A stretch of 64,000 nt of DNA. It comes from Mactra quadrangularis. Lineage: Eukaryota; Mollusca; Bivalvia; Venerida; Mactridae. Below, one piece after another: positions 1 to 11,043 of this stretch (the stretch's first letter is position 1; each line of letters begins with the position of its first letter). Under the pieces are notes generated by a model. That model was not told where the DNA came from. It saw only the letters and a program-made list of their open reading frames with translations, and did not search any database. Made by a program: the position numbers and the translations under genes. The DNA is taken from NCBI GenBank assembly GCA_025267735.1, contig CM046299.1, forward strand, positions 16,948,232 to 17,012,231, in the 5' to 3' direction.

Positions 1-421
1 GTTAGTCTTTATGATGGAACTTAACTGTTATCAAAAATGACCCATGTAACTAAGGCTCTATGAGAAATTGAGTCAATGTCTATAAATCACTCTATATTCA
101 TTACAAAAGGTCAAGTGATTATAATTGTTGATGACATATCATGTGAACACATGTCTCAGGCAGACACCATACTATCTCATCAGTTACAATGAGAAAGTAT
201 ATCTTATTGAATTTTATATTTATAGCTGCCATCATGTTTTTTTTTTAGCAAGTTCTGATTATTCTGTTATTTTTTATTCCAATTGTGTGGATTGTAATCA
301 TGATCCATCATTGTTACTGTGTTTAAGATTGATGGTCCCCATGGTGATTCTGGTTGCTATGCACAACAATGTGGGAATAATTTCAAAGAATAAAAGTGAT
401 AAGTAAATCTGAAGACCATTA

Positions 422-513
422 TACATGTAGGCGGCTGGTTTTTATGGCACATAATTCCTTTATTTGAATTATGATGTAAGTACTTGGCTTTTTAAAGAAG
501 CCGCCTACATGTA
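422..513. repeat. short inverted repeat (15-bp perfect arms)
   Basis: TACATGTAGGCGGCT at 422-436 is exactly repeated in reverse complement at 499-513. The inner part pairs only partly (ACATAATT against AATTATGATGT). The size, about 92 bp, fits a small MITE or foldback element. No clear target-site duplication was identified. Confidence 0.6.
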
Positions 514-1376
514 CATGTATATAAGTATTTTTCAGACTGTGACAGCTGAGCCACAACTGTGGGTCATTGGTTAGAAAAACTGGACTTAGATTTTTGATAT
601 TTGACTCTGATTCCTAGTGCTGGCAAGTCATATGTACTAATCTAGGAAAAATTGACTATGTTGTTAGATTTTCTTCATATAAGAAGTTATCTAAGCTCTT
701 TATGAAAGAATAAGCAAACTACCGGTTAAGATTACCAGGCTTAAGTTGTGTGGAAGCCTTTGTCATACTTAACTGAATAAACCTGTGGCCAGTTTAACTG
801 TGGTGTTTGAAGATTAAATTTAGGTGCTTTGTTATTGTGCATTTATATCATCAATTTAGTAATTCATGATTATTTCCTTTGTAATAAAAATACTATAAAG
901 TGTTTATTTGTCTGTTAGTGTTTAGATGTTTTGTCAAAAGTTCCTTGGCTTTGCAAAACAAAACTTACTTGTAGTAATTCCCTACCTCAATCTGTTATAA
1001 TTATAGAAACTAGAATTTCTCCTTGAAGTGATGAAGGTCAAATGACCTAAAAATGTTAATATACAACTGACAATACATAGAAATCTACAATTATTATGTG
1101 TCAATGGCCTGTTGTTCTATTATAGTCTGAAGTCTTGGTCACTATTGGTTGTACAACTGTCTAATAGACAATTATATAATGTCACAGACATACTTCCTGA
1201 CAATGCTTCAAGGTCAATGACAGACTCACTGTAGAACTTAGGCAGACAACTGTTAGGTCAATATACTTGAATCTTATTCATATTGGAAATATATTTTTTA
1301 AAAATGGGATATTTAGTGTTAACATTCATTAAATTACACAATATGTATTTATAAATGACTTGGACAAAACCTAAGT

Positions 1377-1725
1377 TTCAATTAGGCCAATAAATTTGGA
1401 AAAGTCTCTTACACACTATTAGGTTTCATAATCTGGAAAAGATCCAACTTGCATCTAGGTCACCTGATTTGGAAGGCAACTAACTTGCAATTAGGTCACA
1501 TAATTTGGAAAAACTACTAACTTGCAATTAGGTCACATAATTTGGAAACGCAACTGATGTGCAATTAGGCCACCTAATTTGGAAAAGCATCTAACTTGCA
1601 ATTAGGTCGTATAATTTGGAAAAGCAACTAACTTGCAATTAGGCCACCTTATTTGGAACAGCCACTAACTTGCAATTAAGTCACAAAATCTGGAACAGCA
1701 ACTAACTTGCAATATGGTCACATAA
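1377..1725. repeat. minisatellite, unit about 35-37 bp, about 9-10 copies
   Basis: A degenerate head-to-tail array with core words CTAACTTGCAATTAGGTCAC and ATAATTTGGAAAAGCAA. The central copies (about 1480-1660) are most alike, and the copies at both edges (from 1377 and to 1725) have diverged. It is non-coding. Confidence 0.85.
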
Positions 1726-4700
1726 TTAATTATTAAGCAAGTCTTTAGCTCTTCTATACATTTAATCTGTGTAGTGACTGAATTATTTGCTTGAGTTAAT
1801 GATATTTAACTGTCCTGTGACCTACATTTTACAGACTTGGATGCTCTTCATTTCCCAATTTAGTGCTACATTGCCATTCTACCTTGCCATTATACCTACA
1901 TGTATTTCTAGAAATAATTATAGCTTCTTGATACATTTCTTAATCTACTGTTTTTTGTTTGATTATCCTAAGAATTGGGACAATCAGCCTTAAATGAGGT
2001 ACATACATGTAGTTTACCAATATGTAAATGTTTACCTATCATGTTATGTGGAATTTAGTGGTATGTTACCATTTAAAGAGGCCATAAACCACTAAATTCT
2101 ATTACAGTGATTACCTAGTTAGTGTATTCTATTTACTGAAACAGTTGTTAGTACATCAGTAAATCAATCAGGAAATGGGTAGGTTTATCGACTCTAAATT
2201 GTGTTTTCTTGAATGGAATCTTTTCCTGTGATATTTATATAGTTATTTTATCCTTCCTACTGCACTTTGGTAATACATGTTTTTCTATTGTATTTGCTGT
2301 AAGTGTTTTGTTGTATGCTCTCAATATATTTACTTAAGAAAGAACTTTCTGTGCTAAATTGGCACTTCTTTTTATGACATGGTTTTTTTCCTGATGTATC
2401 ATCAAGAAATGCCTTTATTTGCCTCTGTTAAACTTTCATTATTGTTAAGATATCTCTTTAAATAATTATATTGTCTGACAGTAGTAATGGAATTATACCC
2501 AAGCTTTATCAATTGGTATAATGTTATTTGTATAAAAAATTGATTTATTTAAAAATTTGTTAAAAATTAAAAGTTTGATTTAAACCACAACATATGCCAT
2601 CAATCTTAATAAAGACTGATATTGTATGGTCAAGATGTTGGCAAAACAGATTGAAATATATAGTTTTGTACCTCATATTTTAGTGTGGTATGAATAATAT
2701 CCCCCAAGTCACACAATTGTTGAAATTTATTTTGTTCCATTGCCCACAGAGTTAAGCTTTATTATGATAAAACACTTTTCCCCTATGAAATGAGACAATG
2801 AAGCAATCATGGTCATTAATAGTTTGCCATTGATCATTCAAAGTGAAAAACCCAGATTTTAACCTTGAACATTAGTCAAGTCAAGTAATGGTCAATCATG
2901 ATTGGTCAAAATCTCCATGTTTGACCTTGGTCAACATATTATTTTATTATTTATGGTTCACATTAAGAGAGTTCCATCATCATCATTGCCTATTATAAGA
3001 ATTATTGCCATATGCATTCCCTCTTTTCCTTTATTATGTATTGGTTGTCGTGATTCCATGAAATAGCAGTTATGATATTCACCCGTATAATCGAAATGTT
3101 GTTCAATGTTGATGAAACAAACAAATGTACAGATTATTTTCTTTGTTTATTCTCTTTGTATTTTCTATAATTCATGATATTCTTTGATGTTTGGTATTTC
3201 ATTTCCTTCTTCGAGTCCTTTTAATTACTTGAAGTTTTTTGCTGAAATTCAATAAGAAATCATAATCCCATTGGTTTTCTTAATAAATAAAATGTCTCTG
3301 ATTGATCTACTCCTCTGTCAGTGAGTGCGTCTCTCTTTTGATTTCTATTAAATCTGTTATTGCTGATGTCTTTATATTCTTTATACTGGGTGCAGTATCT
3401 CTATGTTATAAATATTTTATAATGGATTAATAAGATATTAATTGTTGAGAGTAAAGTCTCTAATAACCCTTTTTCTGTTACTCTTTACCAGAATAACTCT
3501 TTTCTTTTAACTTTGTTCTGGATTCACAAGAAACGCAATAACCCTTTTCTAAAGCTTTTTTGCCGGAATAACTCTTCTTCAACTTTGTAGAGGAAGAAAC
3601 AGTGTGCTTGAAGACTTGAAATTATTCTTGACAGAATAGTTCCAAAGGACTCTTTGATATAGACAATTTAGTGTTAAGTCTATCATCATAATACACAAAA
3701 ATAACTCACAACTTCATGTAGGCCTACTAAGTGCTTTCACTCTCTATAAGACTGACTCTTTGCTTATATTGCACTTGCTTGTGTTCTTTGCTTGCATCTC
3801 GTACTTATTGGCAAAAATGTCAGAATTTGCAATTAAGAGTGTTCTTTGTAAAGTTTTTCTCTTCCTGTTAATATTACACTTGTCAAGTCTTTGGTGTATT
3901 TCAGAGAAACATGCGTAACTGTCTGGTTTCAATCATGTTGGGATTTTTCATTCATTCAACGCCAGAAATTACATCTGAGTCTCTAACATACTAGATGTTT
4001 ACATTTTTACAATGTTATTAATTTTCTGCCTCAATATATACAAGTATATACCAGGCAATTTTAAGTCTATGTTTAGATTCCCCTGTGAATCATACTGTAT
4101 GCTGTTTTACCTCTTTATTGCATCCTGATTTGCATTATATTATCTAGGTTTTGTTAGGATAATTATTCTGTAATTGTTATCTTGTATTTATGGATTCAAG
4201 CAATTTTATAGAAAACTGGGTAACAAATGTCCAGTCTTCGTTGTAATAACATTCCAAGAACTGTGTGTTGTTGAACTCAATTTGTATTGAGAATTATTTC
4301 CTAGTTTTTGTGATAATGTTTATTTCTGTAGTAAAAAATGTTATTTGTGGTATTTCTTGGTCATAAAGAGACTTTCAGTTCATTCAACTTATTCACTGTC
4401 CCTGGGGAGGCTGATATCTTGAAATGTAATTGTGTAGCCAGTGCTAAGCACAAGTCCTAATTGACAGAGAAGAATGGCCAAAGAAAGCATTGGTTACCAT
4501 GTTTATAGAAGGTTTGTATGCTCAGTCCTAGCTGAAATCAAACCTAGAACCCTTGGAGTCAATTTGTCAAGATGTGCTACTTGGTGTGAAGACATGTTTG
4601 ACCACCAGGTTCAAGCATAGTAAAACATAATTTTGTTAAATTGCACCATAGTCAAGCCTGCTCAACCATGGTCCAGAGCTGCCAAAGTCTAATCTTTGCT

Positions 4701-6090
4701 CAATTATAGAGACTTAATCCAGTAATAACTGTTTGATGTACTAGAAAGAATGAATCAAGTCTTAGTTTATTTGGTTTGAAATTAATACTGTACTTTTTAT
4801 TTGGATTCTCAAATATTTTGTACATGCAGAATTGTATGTGTATTTTCTGAACCTATTCATGGCCAACATTTGATAATAAGTATGATTTTTGTCAATGCAC
4901 ATGGCTTCATTGCTCTCTGTCTCTCTCTATTTGCTACTGAGTGCATTGACTACATATGTTTTTGATCATATCCTTTAATCTAAAATTCAACAAAAACACA
5001 TTCATTCATCCTTTCATGGACACATTTCTGGTTTTACTACAATGGTTCTTTTATTCACTGTTCTGTGTGTTGCTAGAGTACAATTGTGTTAAAAATAACT
5101 TCCCATTGATATGAATCAAGCTAGTTTGTATAATCAGATACATTTTGTTTGAATATTTTTACCAAGAACTATTTTCCAGGCATTATGTGTTTGTTGCTAT
5201 TAGAGAGGATACTAATAAACCATGTGATACATTAACTAGCATGCAATATATGTCTCCACTCTCTACTGATGGTGTGCGAAATGAGCAAATGCATTAGTAG
5301 TGACATTAGAATCAAGATATTTTCACTGTTTTAGCTCACTTGGGACATGATACGCCTGAAAGTGTTCTTGTATATCCTGAGAATCTCTTCTCAAAGCTAC
5401 AATTTATGTCTCATTACACTCTAAAATGGTGTAATATAAGACTGTAAATGTTGCAATAGCTTCAGATCTAATGTTTCTATGATTCTCTTAGATTTATCTT
5501 GACTGTCACTTGAGATATTCTGCTTAGAATTTCATTTTGAGTCAAAGATGAAAGTTAAGTTGAATTTAAATCAAATTAAGGTGCTAAACTGCTGATCAAT
5601 ATTTGAATATTAGGCTTCTGCTTGTTCCTGTTTTTCTCCATAGCTTTGCATTGATGTTAAAGAAAGAAAATTGTTTAGTTTTGAAAATAATTCTCTGAGA
5701 ATATTTTGTCTCTGTTTTAAGACTAAAGCTCTTGAATCTCTGTCATCATCCATTTGATGCATAAATTGTATTTTTTTAAAAAGAGGAAATTAGTTTGACA
5801 GATGGTTAGTTGGTGGACAGTTTAGAATTATAAAAGATCACTGTGGATTTGTATCATGCAGCTCTTCAATGATCCCTTTAAATACCATGGAGCACTAGCC
5901 ATATCTATTATATTATAAAGTTAGAGCAAAATTGACTTGCCTGGCTTTATGAAATTAACAATTTGTTAGAGTTAAAGCCCTTAGAACTTAAAAAGGCACT
6001 ATCATAATTATGTTGTTCATATATAAACATGGTACATAATTTTAGCATTTCTGAACATTAGCACAGCTCTTGTTTTACCTTTGTTTCAAG
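1726..6090. other. AT-rich intronic stretch, nothing recognised
   Basis: I see no supported exon, RNA gene or clear repeat. The longest frames here are short and have no recognisable domain or splice context. A vague tRNA-like antisense patch near 4530-4600 is too decayed to call. Confidence 0.5.
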
Positions 6091-6212
6091 TAGGGTAGTG
6101 ATCAGCCACTGGCAATGGTATGTGCCTAGTACTAAGTTCAGTGAAGTCAAAATATGAGGTCCAGTGATCTTAGCACCTGTCACAGGAATGTGAATAGGGA
6201 GACAGACTGCAA
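6091..6212 (+). mobile_element. decayed SINE, family A body
   Basis: It aligns loosely with the body of the SINE at 8749-9057. TAGGGTAGTGATCAGCCACTGG matches TAGGGCAGTTGTCAGTCACTGG after a few substitutions, and the end GACAGACTGC...ATATGACTGC matches GACTGACTGC...ATATGACC. The tRNA-like head is missing. It lies about 150 bp upstream of the Ig exon. Confidence 0.5.
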
Positions 6213-6368
6213 CAATATGACTGCAAAAAGGTTCAAATGTTCATGAATCATAAAGTACAATTCGTTACATAAGGCACAACTCTTATTGTATCAAAATATA
6301 TTCCTTAAGTGAAAGGAACCAAATACAAAAGCTTTAGTCTATAATGTTATGTATTTCTGTATTTTCAG

Positions 6369-6710
6369 GTGTTCTGTGTATACAAGCCAATTCCAAAGCA
6401 GCAAGTTTAGGTGGACAGCAAGTTTTAGACTGTCAACTTAATTACCCTGACGGTAAACCAGTCAGATATATGGTAGAATGGAAAAAACAAGGTATGGAAG
6501 GTTACGTATTTATGATGTATGATGGGTACCCTCCTAATATAAATGAAGCATACCAAGATCGTGTTAGATTAGTGGATGGATTATCATTAGAAATAAGTCA
6601 TATAAAAGAACAAGATGAAGGATGGTATGAATGTAAAGTTTTATATATTGATGGTGTTGCTAATGGTGAAAATAAACATAATGGTACTTGGATTTATCTC
6701 AATGTTAACA
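6369..6710 (+). CDS. tutl: internal exon: first Ig domain of a turtle/IGSF9-like cell-adhesion receptor
   Basis: The exon encodes one complete V/I-type immunoglobulin domain. Counting from the first full codon (6371), the B-strand cysteine is at 21 (VLDC), the core tryptophan at 37 (VEWKKQG), a GYPP motif at 52-55, YQDRV at 61-65, and the F-strand DEGWYEC at 82-88, giving the canonical Cys21-Cys88 pair. The G-strand sequon HNGTW (103-107) is a likely N-glycosylation site. This combination is characteristic of the N-terminal Ig domain of turtle/Dasher/IGSF9 proteins, transmembrane homophilic adhesion receptors in dendrite and axon patterning; the role is family knowledge. The acceptor TTTTCAG ends at 6368 and the donor GTAAGT starts at 6711. 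Both introns are phase 1 and the 342-bp length is a multiple of three, typical of a modular Ig exon. The exon begins with VLCIQA, which looks like the end of a signal peptide. Orthology among turtle, borderless and IGSF9 is not settled by one domain. Confidence 0.9.
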
Positions 6711-6719
6711 GTAAGTCTT

Positions 6720-8748
6720 TTATTTTTTGTATTGTATTATAATATATCTACTGGCTGAACATTAATTCTGAAGAAACTTGCCCAATTTGTCAACCAGATA
6801 TATTATTTCACTTGCCTATACACAAATGTTATGTAAAGCAGTCTGAATCAGCACTGAAATTGAAATGATTTTGGTAAAGCCTATTTTTCTCATTCCTGCA
6901 TGTTATTGAAAATTGTAATAGTTTTTCAATGTCCCAATACATTGAGTGATATCAAGTGCTTAAGAGCTTAGAACTCTACTCAAAACATTACATGTTAACC
7001 TGTATCAAACTAAGACTTTGGAATTGACTGGGTAGTCATAAGTGCAAGATACATAATGAGCTGGGAATTGGTCCCACTTCAGTTAACATAAAAAAGTCTG
7101 TATTAACGTATGTACTCTTACCTAAAATTGTATTGTTTATTTTACAATAGAGCAGGTCTAGTCAGCTTGGTATACCAGTTTTCCTTGTAACACCACTGTA
7201 TTCTGATTTATGCTATCTTGCCTGTCATTTTGATGATTCAGCATTGATGTTGAATGTTCCATAATCTTTAGATATTACCAATTAGTGTTTAAAAATACTG
7301 TTTAGAATGTTACCACCCGCTACTTTCTCAGTATATTCTGTTTTATATAACTACAAAAATAATTGAAAATCATATAACTTAATTTGTGTCATTTCAAGTT
7401 ACTGAATGTTTTGTCCTGCCTAGAAATTGCTTAATTGCTCATATAATTCCATGAATATTAAGTCATTATGATAAATTTGAAATAGTCACATTAAATATTT
7501 TTGTAATGGCATAATGTAACTGCCATTCTCTTTCGTTAGTTATGTACAAGTATTTATCACTGCCAAGCTTAGCACATACTTGAAGTTATATGTATATATA
7601 CAGCCAAATGTTATTAGGCAACGTTTTTTTTCCACTCAGTCAAATGTGGTTAGAAACAGTTTTTTCCAATCAACTGTCTGAAAATCTTACATAACCAATT
7701 TATGTTTTGTTTGTCCAATCATTTAGAGAATGTTTGTCTGAGTGTCATGTTCTAACAGAGAGAAAATATTGACTATTACATAATAATCATAGAATCATTG
7801 ATTGATATTCTTAACTCATAATTGGAAGAGCTAATTGACAGTCATTTTATGTGTCATTGTCTGGTTGTCTTTACTCATTACTGGAAATGTGTTTAAATTG
7901 ACTGTCATGTTATACTTCTCTATTTTTTTAAAACTTGTGCATTCTGTGTGGCCATCTTAAACTTATTTTTTTATAGTTAATGCTTAGACACATAGAAATG
8001 TAACATGTCTTTTCTGGTAATGTCCTTGATTTTTCATGTAAAAACTGGTATTCATAAGAATTGGTAGACTGTCAGGCTACTCACATTCTGAATGTCATTG
8101 AATCGAAAGCGGTTTTGGTGGGCTAAGTCTAAATTGGAAAACTTCTGTAATTGTTTTTCATAATTTTTACTTTTTTTCGGCATTAAATTTTAAGAGAAAA
8201 GAGCAAAAAATTAAAATAACAGACTTTTTCCATTGCTGATACTTTTTGTACACATTCATAAGTATAAGAATCTGAATATAGCACAGAATATAATGTTAAT
8301 GAATGGCACATTCCAGTAAATTAATGTATGCCTCAGTTAAGTATGAAAGTTGACTTTAGGAATAGATCTCTCTCAATAAGTAATCTAAAAATACAAAAAT
8401 CAGCATAAATTAGATTTACTAATCACCACACACCTGCTGTAGACATGGCAGATTTATTATTATGAATGCTTTTATCTCATTATTTTTTGTCTTATTTTTG
8501 AAAAATTACTAAATTAGAGGTAAGAATTTATTGGAAAAATCAACTAAGAACATGATAATTTAGTTAAATACTTACCATACTATAATTTATAATGCCTGTC
8601 AAATAATTACCTAATGTTAGTGAAATTCTAATGATTTTGTCATTTATCAGATGCATTCTCTTAGTGCCTCTCAGCAGTGTTTGACATAAAAAAAATTACT
8701 GTTTTTATCAGGAATTCCTTGTCAGTTACTCAGGGATTCCTCCGATAA
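6720..8748. other. intronic, nothing recognised
   Basis: Low-complexity AT-rich sequence without supported coding, RNA or repeat features between the Ig exon and the first intact SINE. Confidence 0.5.
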
Positions 8749-9057
8749 GTTTGGGAGCCACCCGGCTAGCTCAGTTGGTAGCACGCAAGTCTACTGATTG
8801 AGGGGTCGTGGGTTCGATTCCCGGCAGGTGTACTTTCGTGGAGCTTGGTCATGAAATTATTTCTATGGCCATTCTCTCTCCTACCAATGATTTTTAATTA
8901 TGTAGGGCAGTTGTCAGTCACTGGCGAAAGTATGCACTTAGTAGTTGGTTAACAGCTAAATCCAGAGGTTTAGCTTTTCCAGGAGGAGTGAGTAGGTTGA
9001 CTGACTGCCGTTATATGACCTATAAAACAAACAAGCAAACAAACAAAGGTGAAGTTA
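8749..9057 (+). mobile_element. tRNA-derived SINE, family A, with target-site duplication
   Basis: The tRNA-like head (about 8759-8830) has a box A (CTAGCTCAGTTGGTAGCA) and a box B (GGGTTCGATTCCC). The body follows, and the 3' end is ATATGACCTAT plus an AAAC/AAGC-rich tail. The element is flanked by GGGATTCCTCCGATAA (8733-8748) and GGGGTTCCTCCAATAA (9058-9073), a 16-bp target-site duplication with two mismatches. The 71-codon frame inside it is not a gene. Confidence 0.88.
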
Positions 9058-9073
9058 GGGGTTCCTCCAATAA

Positions 9074-10189
9074 AACACAAAAATTTTGGATACAGATTTT
9101 CCTTCAAAGTTTATGGCATCCTCGGCACCTTGGTACACTGCTAGTTTTGAACCCTGCCTCTCAGTGCCATATTTTTCCTGTTGAGTGGAACATGTTCATG
9201 TAATATTCCAAACACCAAGATTTTATGACAATGGCTGTTTTATAATGTACCTCACTCTTGAAAGCCTTGAAGCTCCAAAATCTCTAGAAACAATAGTTAC
9301 ATGTCATGACACTAAAGGAAATATCCCAGTTTGGACATGTTCTGTTACATTTTACAGATAGTATTACAAAGAGTTCCTATACAATGCATTGCTAAAAATA
9401 CATTTGAGTTCATTTAAATGAATGGCTGAATTGAAACAGGAAGTTCATTGACTTTTCAGTAAAAAATTATACAATTAATTCAGTGTCTCTTGTAATGAAC
9501 TTAAAACCTAAAAACAACGTCCAGAGCTCATATTAATAATGTTAGAACTAAAAATTATAAAGTAGTTCTTGCTGGGTTTTTTGTTCTTCCTGATGAATTT
9601 TGTAAATCATTTTCTTGGAGACAATTTTTCTATTAAGACAAGATTATCAAAATTACACCAAAACCTGCATATTTTAGTATTATAAAATCTATTGCTTTTA
9701 TACCAAAATAAAATTCATAGTTACATGCAAATTATAATATGTAGGCTAGGTGAATTAAGGTTTGTCTTGCCATTACGCCCATCGGCGAATTTCAGTTTTT
9801 TTAACCAAATAAAGTCAGTTATAAGGAACTAATGGAATTAAGAAATTTCAGGATTTAGAAAATTCTGAATTTTAATCTGTGAAACACACATAATGTCTCA
9901 AGTACCAAGTACCATGTACAAATTTTGTAAGTTAGCTTAAGGAATTATGATCAAATCATTGACAGACTGATTCCATACATTATTACTAATTATTATTCCC
10001 TTTGAAAATATTGAGTGTCAGGAGATAAAAAGTCTTGAAGTTAAATAGAATAAAAATTGTAAGTTATTACTCTCTATATTCCATTAAAATTTCTGTTCTT
10101 TATGTGGAATACTTTCATCCTAACTTAGCTTACAAAATTTGACTTTCCACTAGGAATATACATTTTGAGAATTGCATAATGTTGGGTGT
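9074..10189. other. intronic, nothing recognised
   Basis: AT-rich sequence with no supported exon, RNA or repeat. Confidence 0.5.
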
Positions 10190-10240
10190 GCACAAAACTC
10201 ATCTTACTAAAAAATGAATAAGGAAGTAGATTAGTTTTGC
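10190..10240. repeat. hairpin element, ACTAGT family, diverged copy
   Basis: GCACAAAACTCATCTTAC at the left faces GTAGATTAGTTTTGC (10226-10240). The arms match those of the copies at 23955-24078 and 26368-26420 with several substitutions, so this is read as an older member of the same small foldback family. Confidence 0.55.
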
Positions 10241-10259
10241 TTTAGAGCTCTGCTGATGG

Positions 10260-10412
10260 TGGGGCCAGTGAGGCCAAGTGGTTATGATATAGGACTGGTA
10301 ATCATTTGATAACCTGCTCAGTGTTGGTTCAAAAGTAATCCAGGAAGCAGACTTGAGAGTGATTAATCTAAGTTGTAAAAACTTGTTTCCTAATTAAGCT
10401 AAAATAAATTAG
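10260..10412 (+). mobile_element. tRNA-derived SINE, family C
   Basis: A degenerate tRNA-like head (GGCCAAGTGGTTATGATA as box A, TGTTGGTTCAAAA as box B) is followed by the family C 3' region CAGGAAGCAGACTTGAGAG ... TTTCCTAATTAAGCTAAAAT. The same 3' region recurs at 59051-59169 and 61325-61473. Confidence 0.75.
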
Positions 10413-10919
10413 TGTACACTTTAATAGTGTTACCCTGACTCATTGCTATTATATACTCAATTAATCTTCGTCTCCTCCACCAAAGAAACAAATCCTACAA
10501 AATTCAACAAATTCTTGTAGTATATTGTCTGCAAATGTATCCTTGACTACTGGTAATACTCTCAAAGTATATATTATTATGTTCTGTAGGTCCAATTGTC
10601 TTGGAAGCAACCTCTATCTCACTAAAATCAATTGTTTGATGACAGATTACTTAATTGTCTGTGCTTGTATGTTAGCTTCAAGGCTTAAGGTTGTGTCCAG
10701 TCAGATAATGAATCTTCGTCTCTAGAATACTATTGTTCATATTGACAAAATAACAAAATATTCCTATTATACACTGTCTCCTTTAGCTGATAAAATACCA
10801 TACACTATTGTGAGGTTTATTTCATTTTATTTTATGCAATATTTCTTTCATGTGTGTGATTTTGGGTTGTTTTCTTTGGTTTTTTTTTGCTTAAATGAGT
10901 CAATTTGTTTGATATGTAT

Positions 10920-11043
10920 AATAGATCAGTCTATAAAATTAGTAGGTGTCTGGATGCCTGGGATGACGCCTTTTTTATCAGGCAACCAAAAAATTTTTTT
11001 GGGTTACCAAAAATTTACAATCAAGATCTAGTGCTTGCTACTA
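10920..11043. repeat. dispersed repeat E, copy 1
   Basis: It aligns with the reverse complement of 38895-39016 along most of its length. Shared blocks are AGTAGG...CTGG, GGCAACCAAAAAATT, a GGG..AC motif and GTGCTTGCT. Copy 1 carries about 18 extra bases after the CTGG block. The two short frames overlapping it are not genes. Confidence 0.7.

Larger units (their letters stand above)
1..6368 (+). other. putative intron upstream of the turtle/IGSF9-like Ig exon
   Basis: No exon was recognised here. The stretch ends in a pyrimidine-containing acceptor (TATTTTCAG, ending at 6368) in front of the Ig exon. It holds a hairpin at 422-513, a minisatellite at 1377-1725 and a decayed SINE near 6091-6212. 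The host protein needs at least one upstream exon carrying the start codon and most of the signal peptide; that exon may lie outside the window. Assignment as intron is an inference from the phase-1 splice site. Confidence 0.6.

Noticed and set aside
4530..4620. antisense tRNA-like patch (AAACCTAGAACCCTTGG)
   Set aside because: Too diverged to assign to a SINE family or define borders.
8759..8830. functional tRNA gene
   Set aside because: Boxes A and B are present, but the segment is fused to a SINE body with a target-site duplication, so it is a SINE head.
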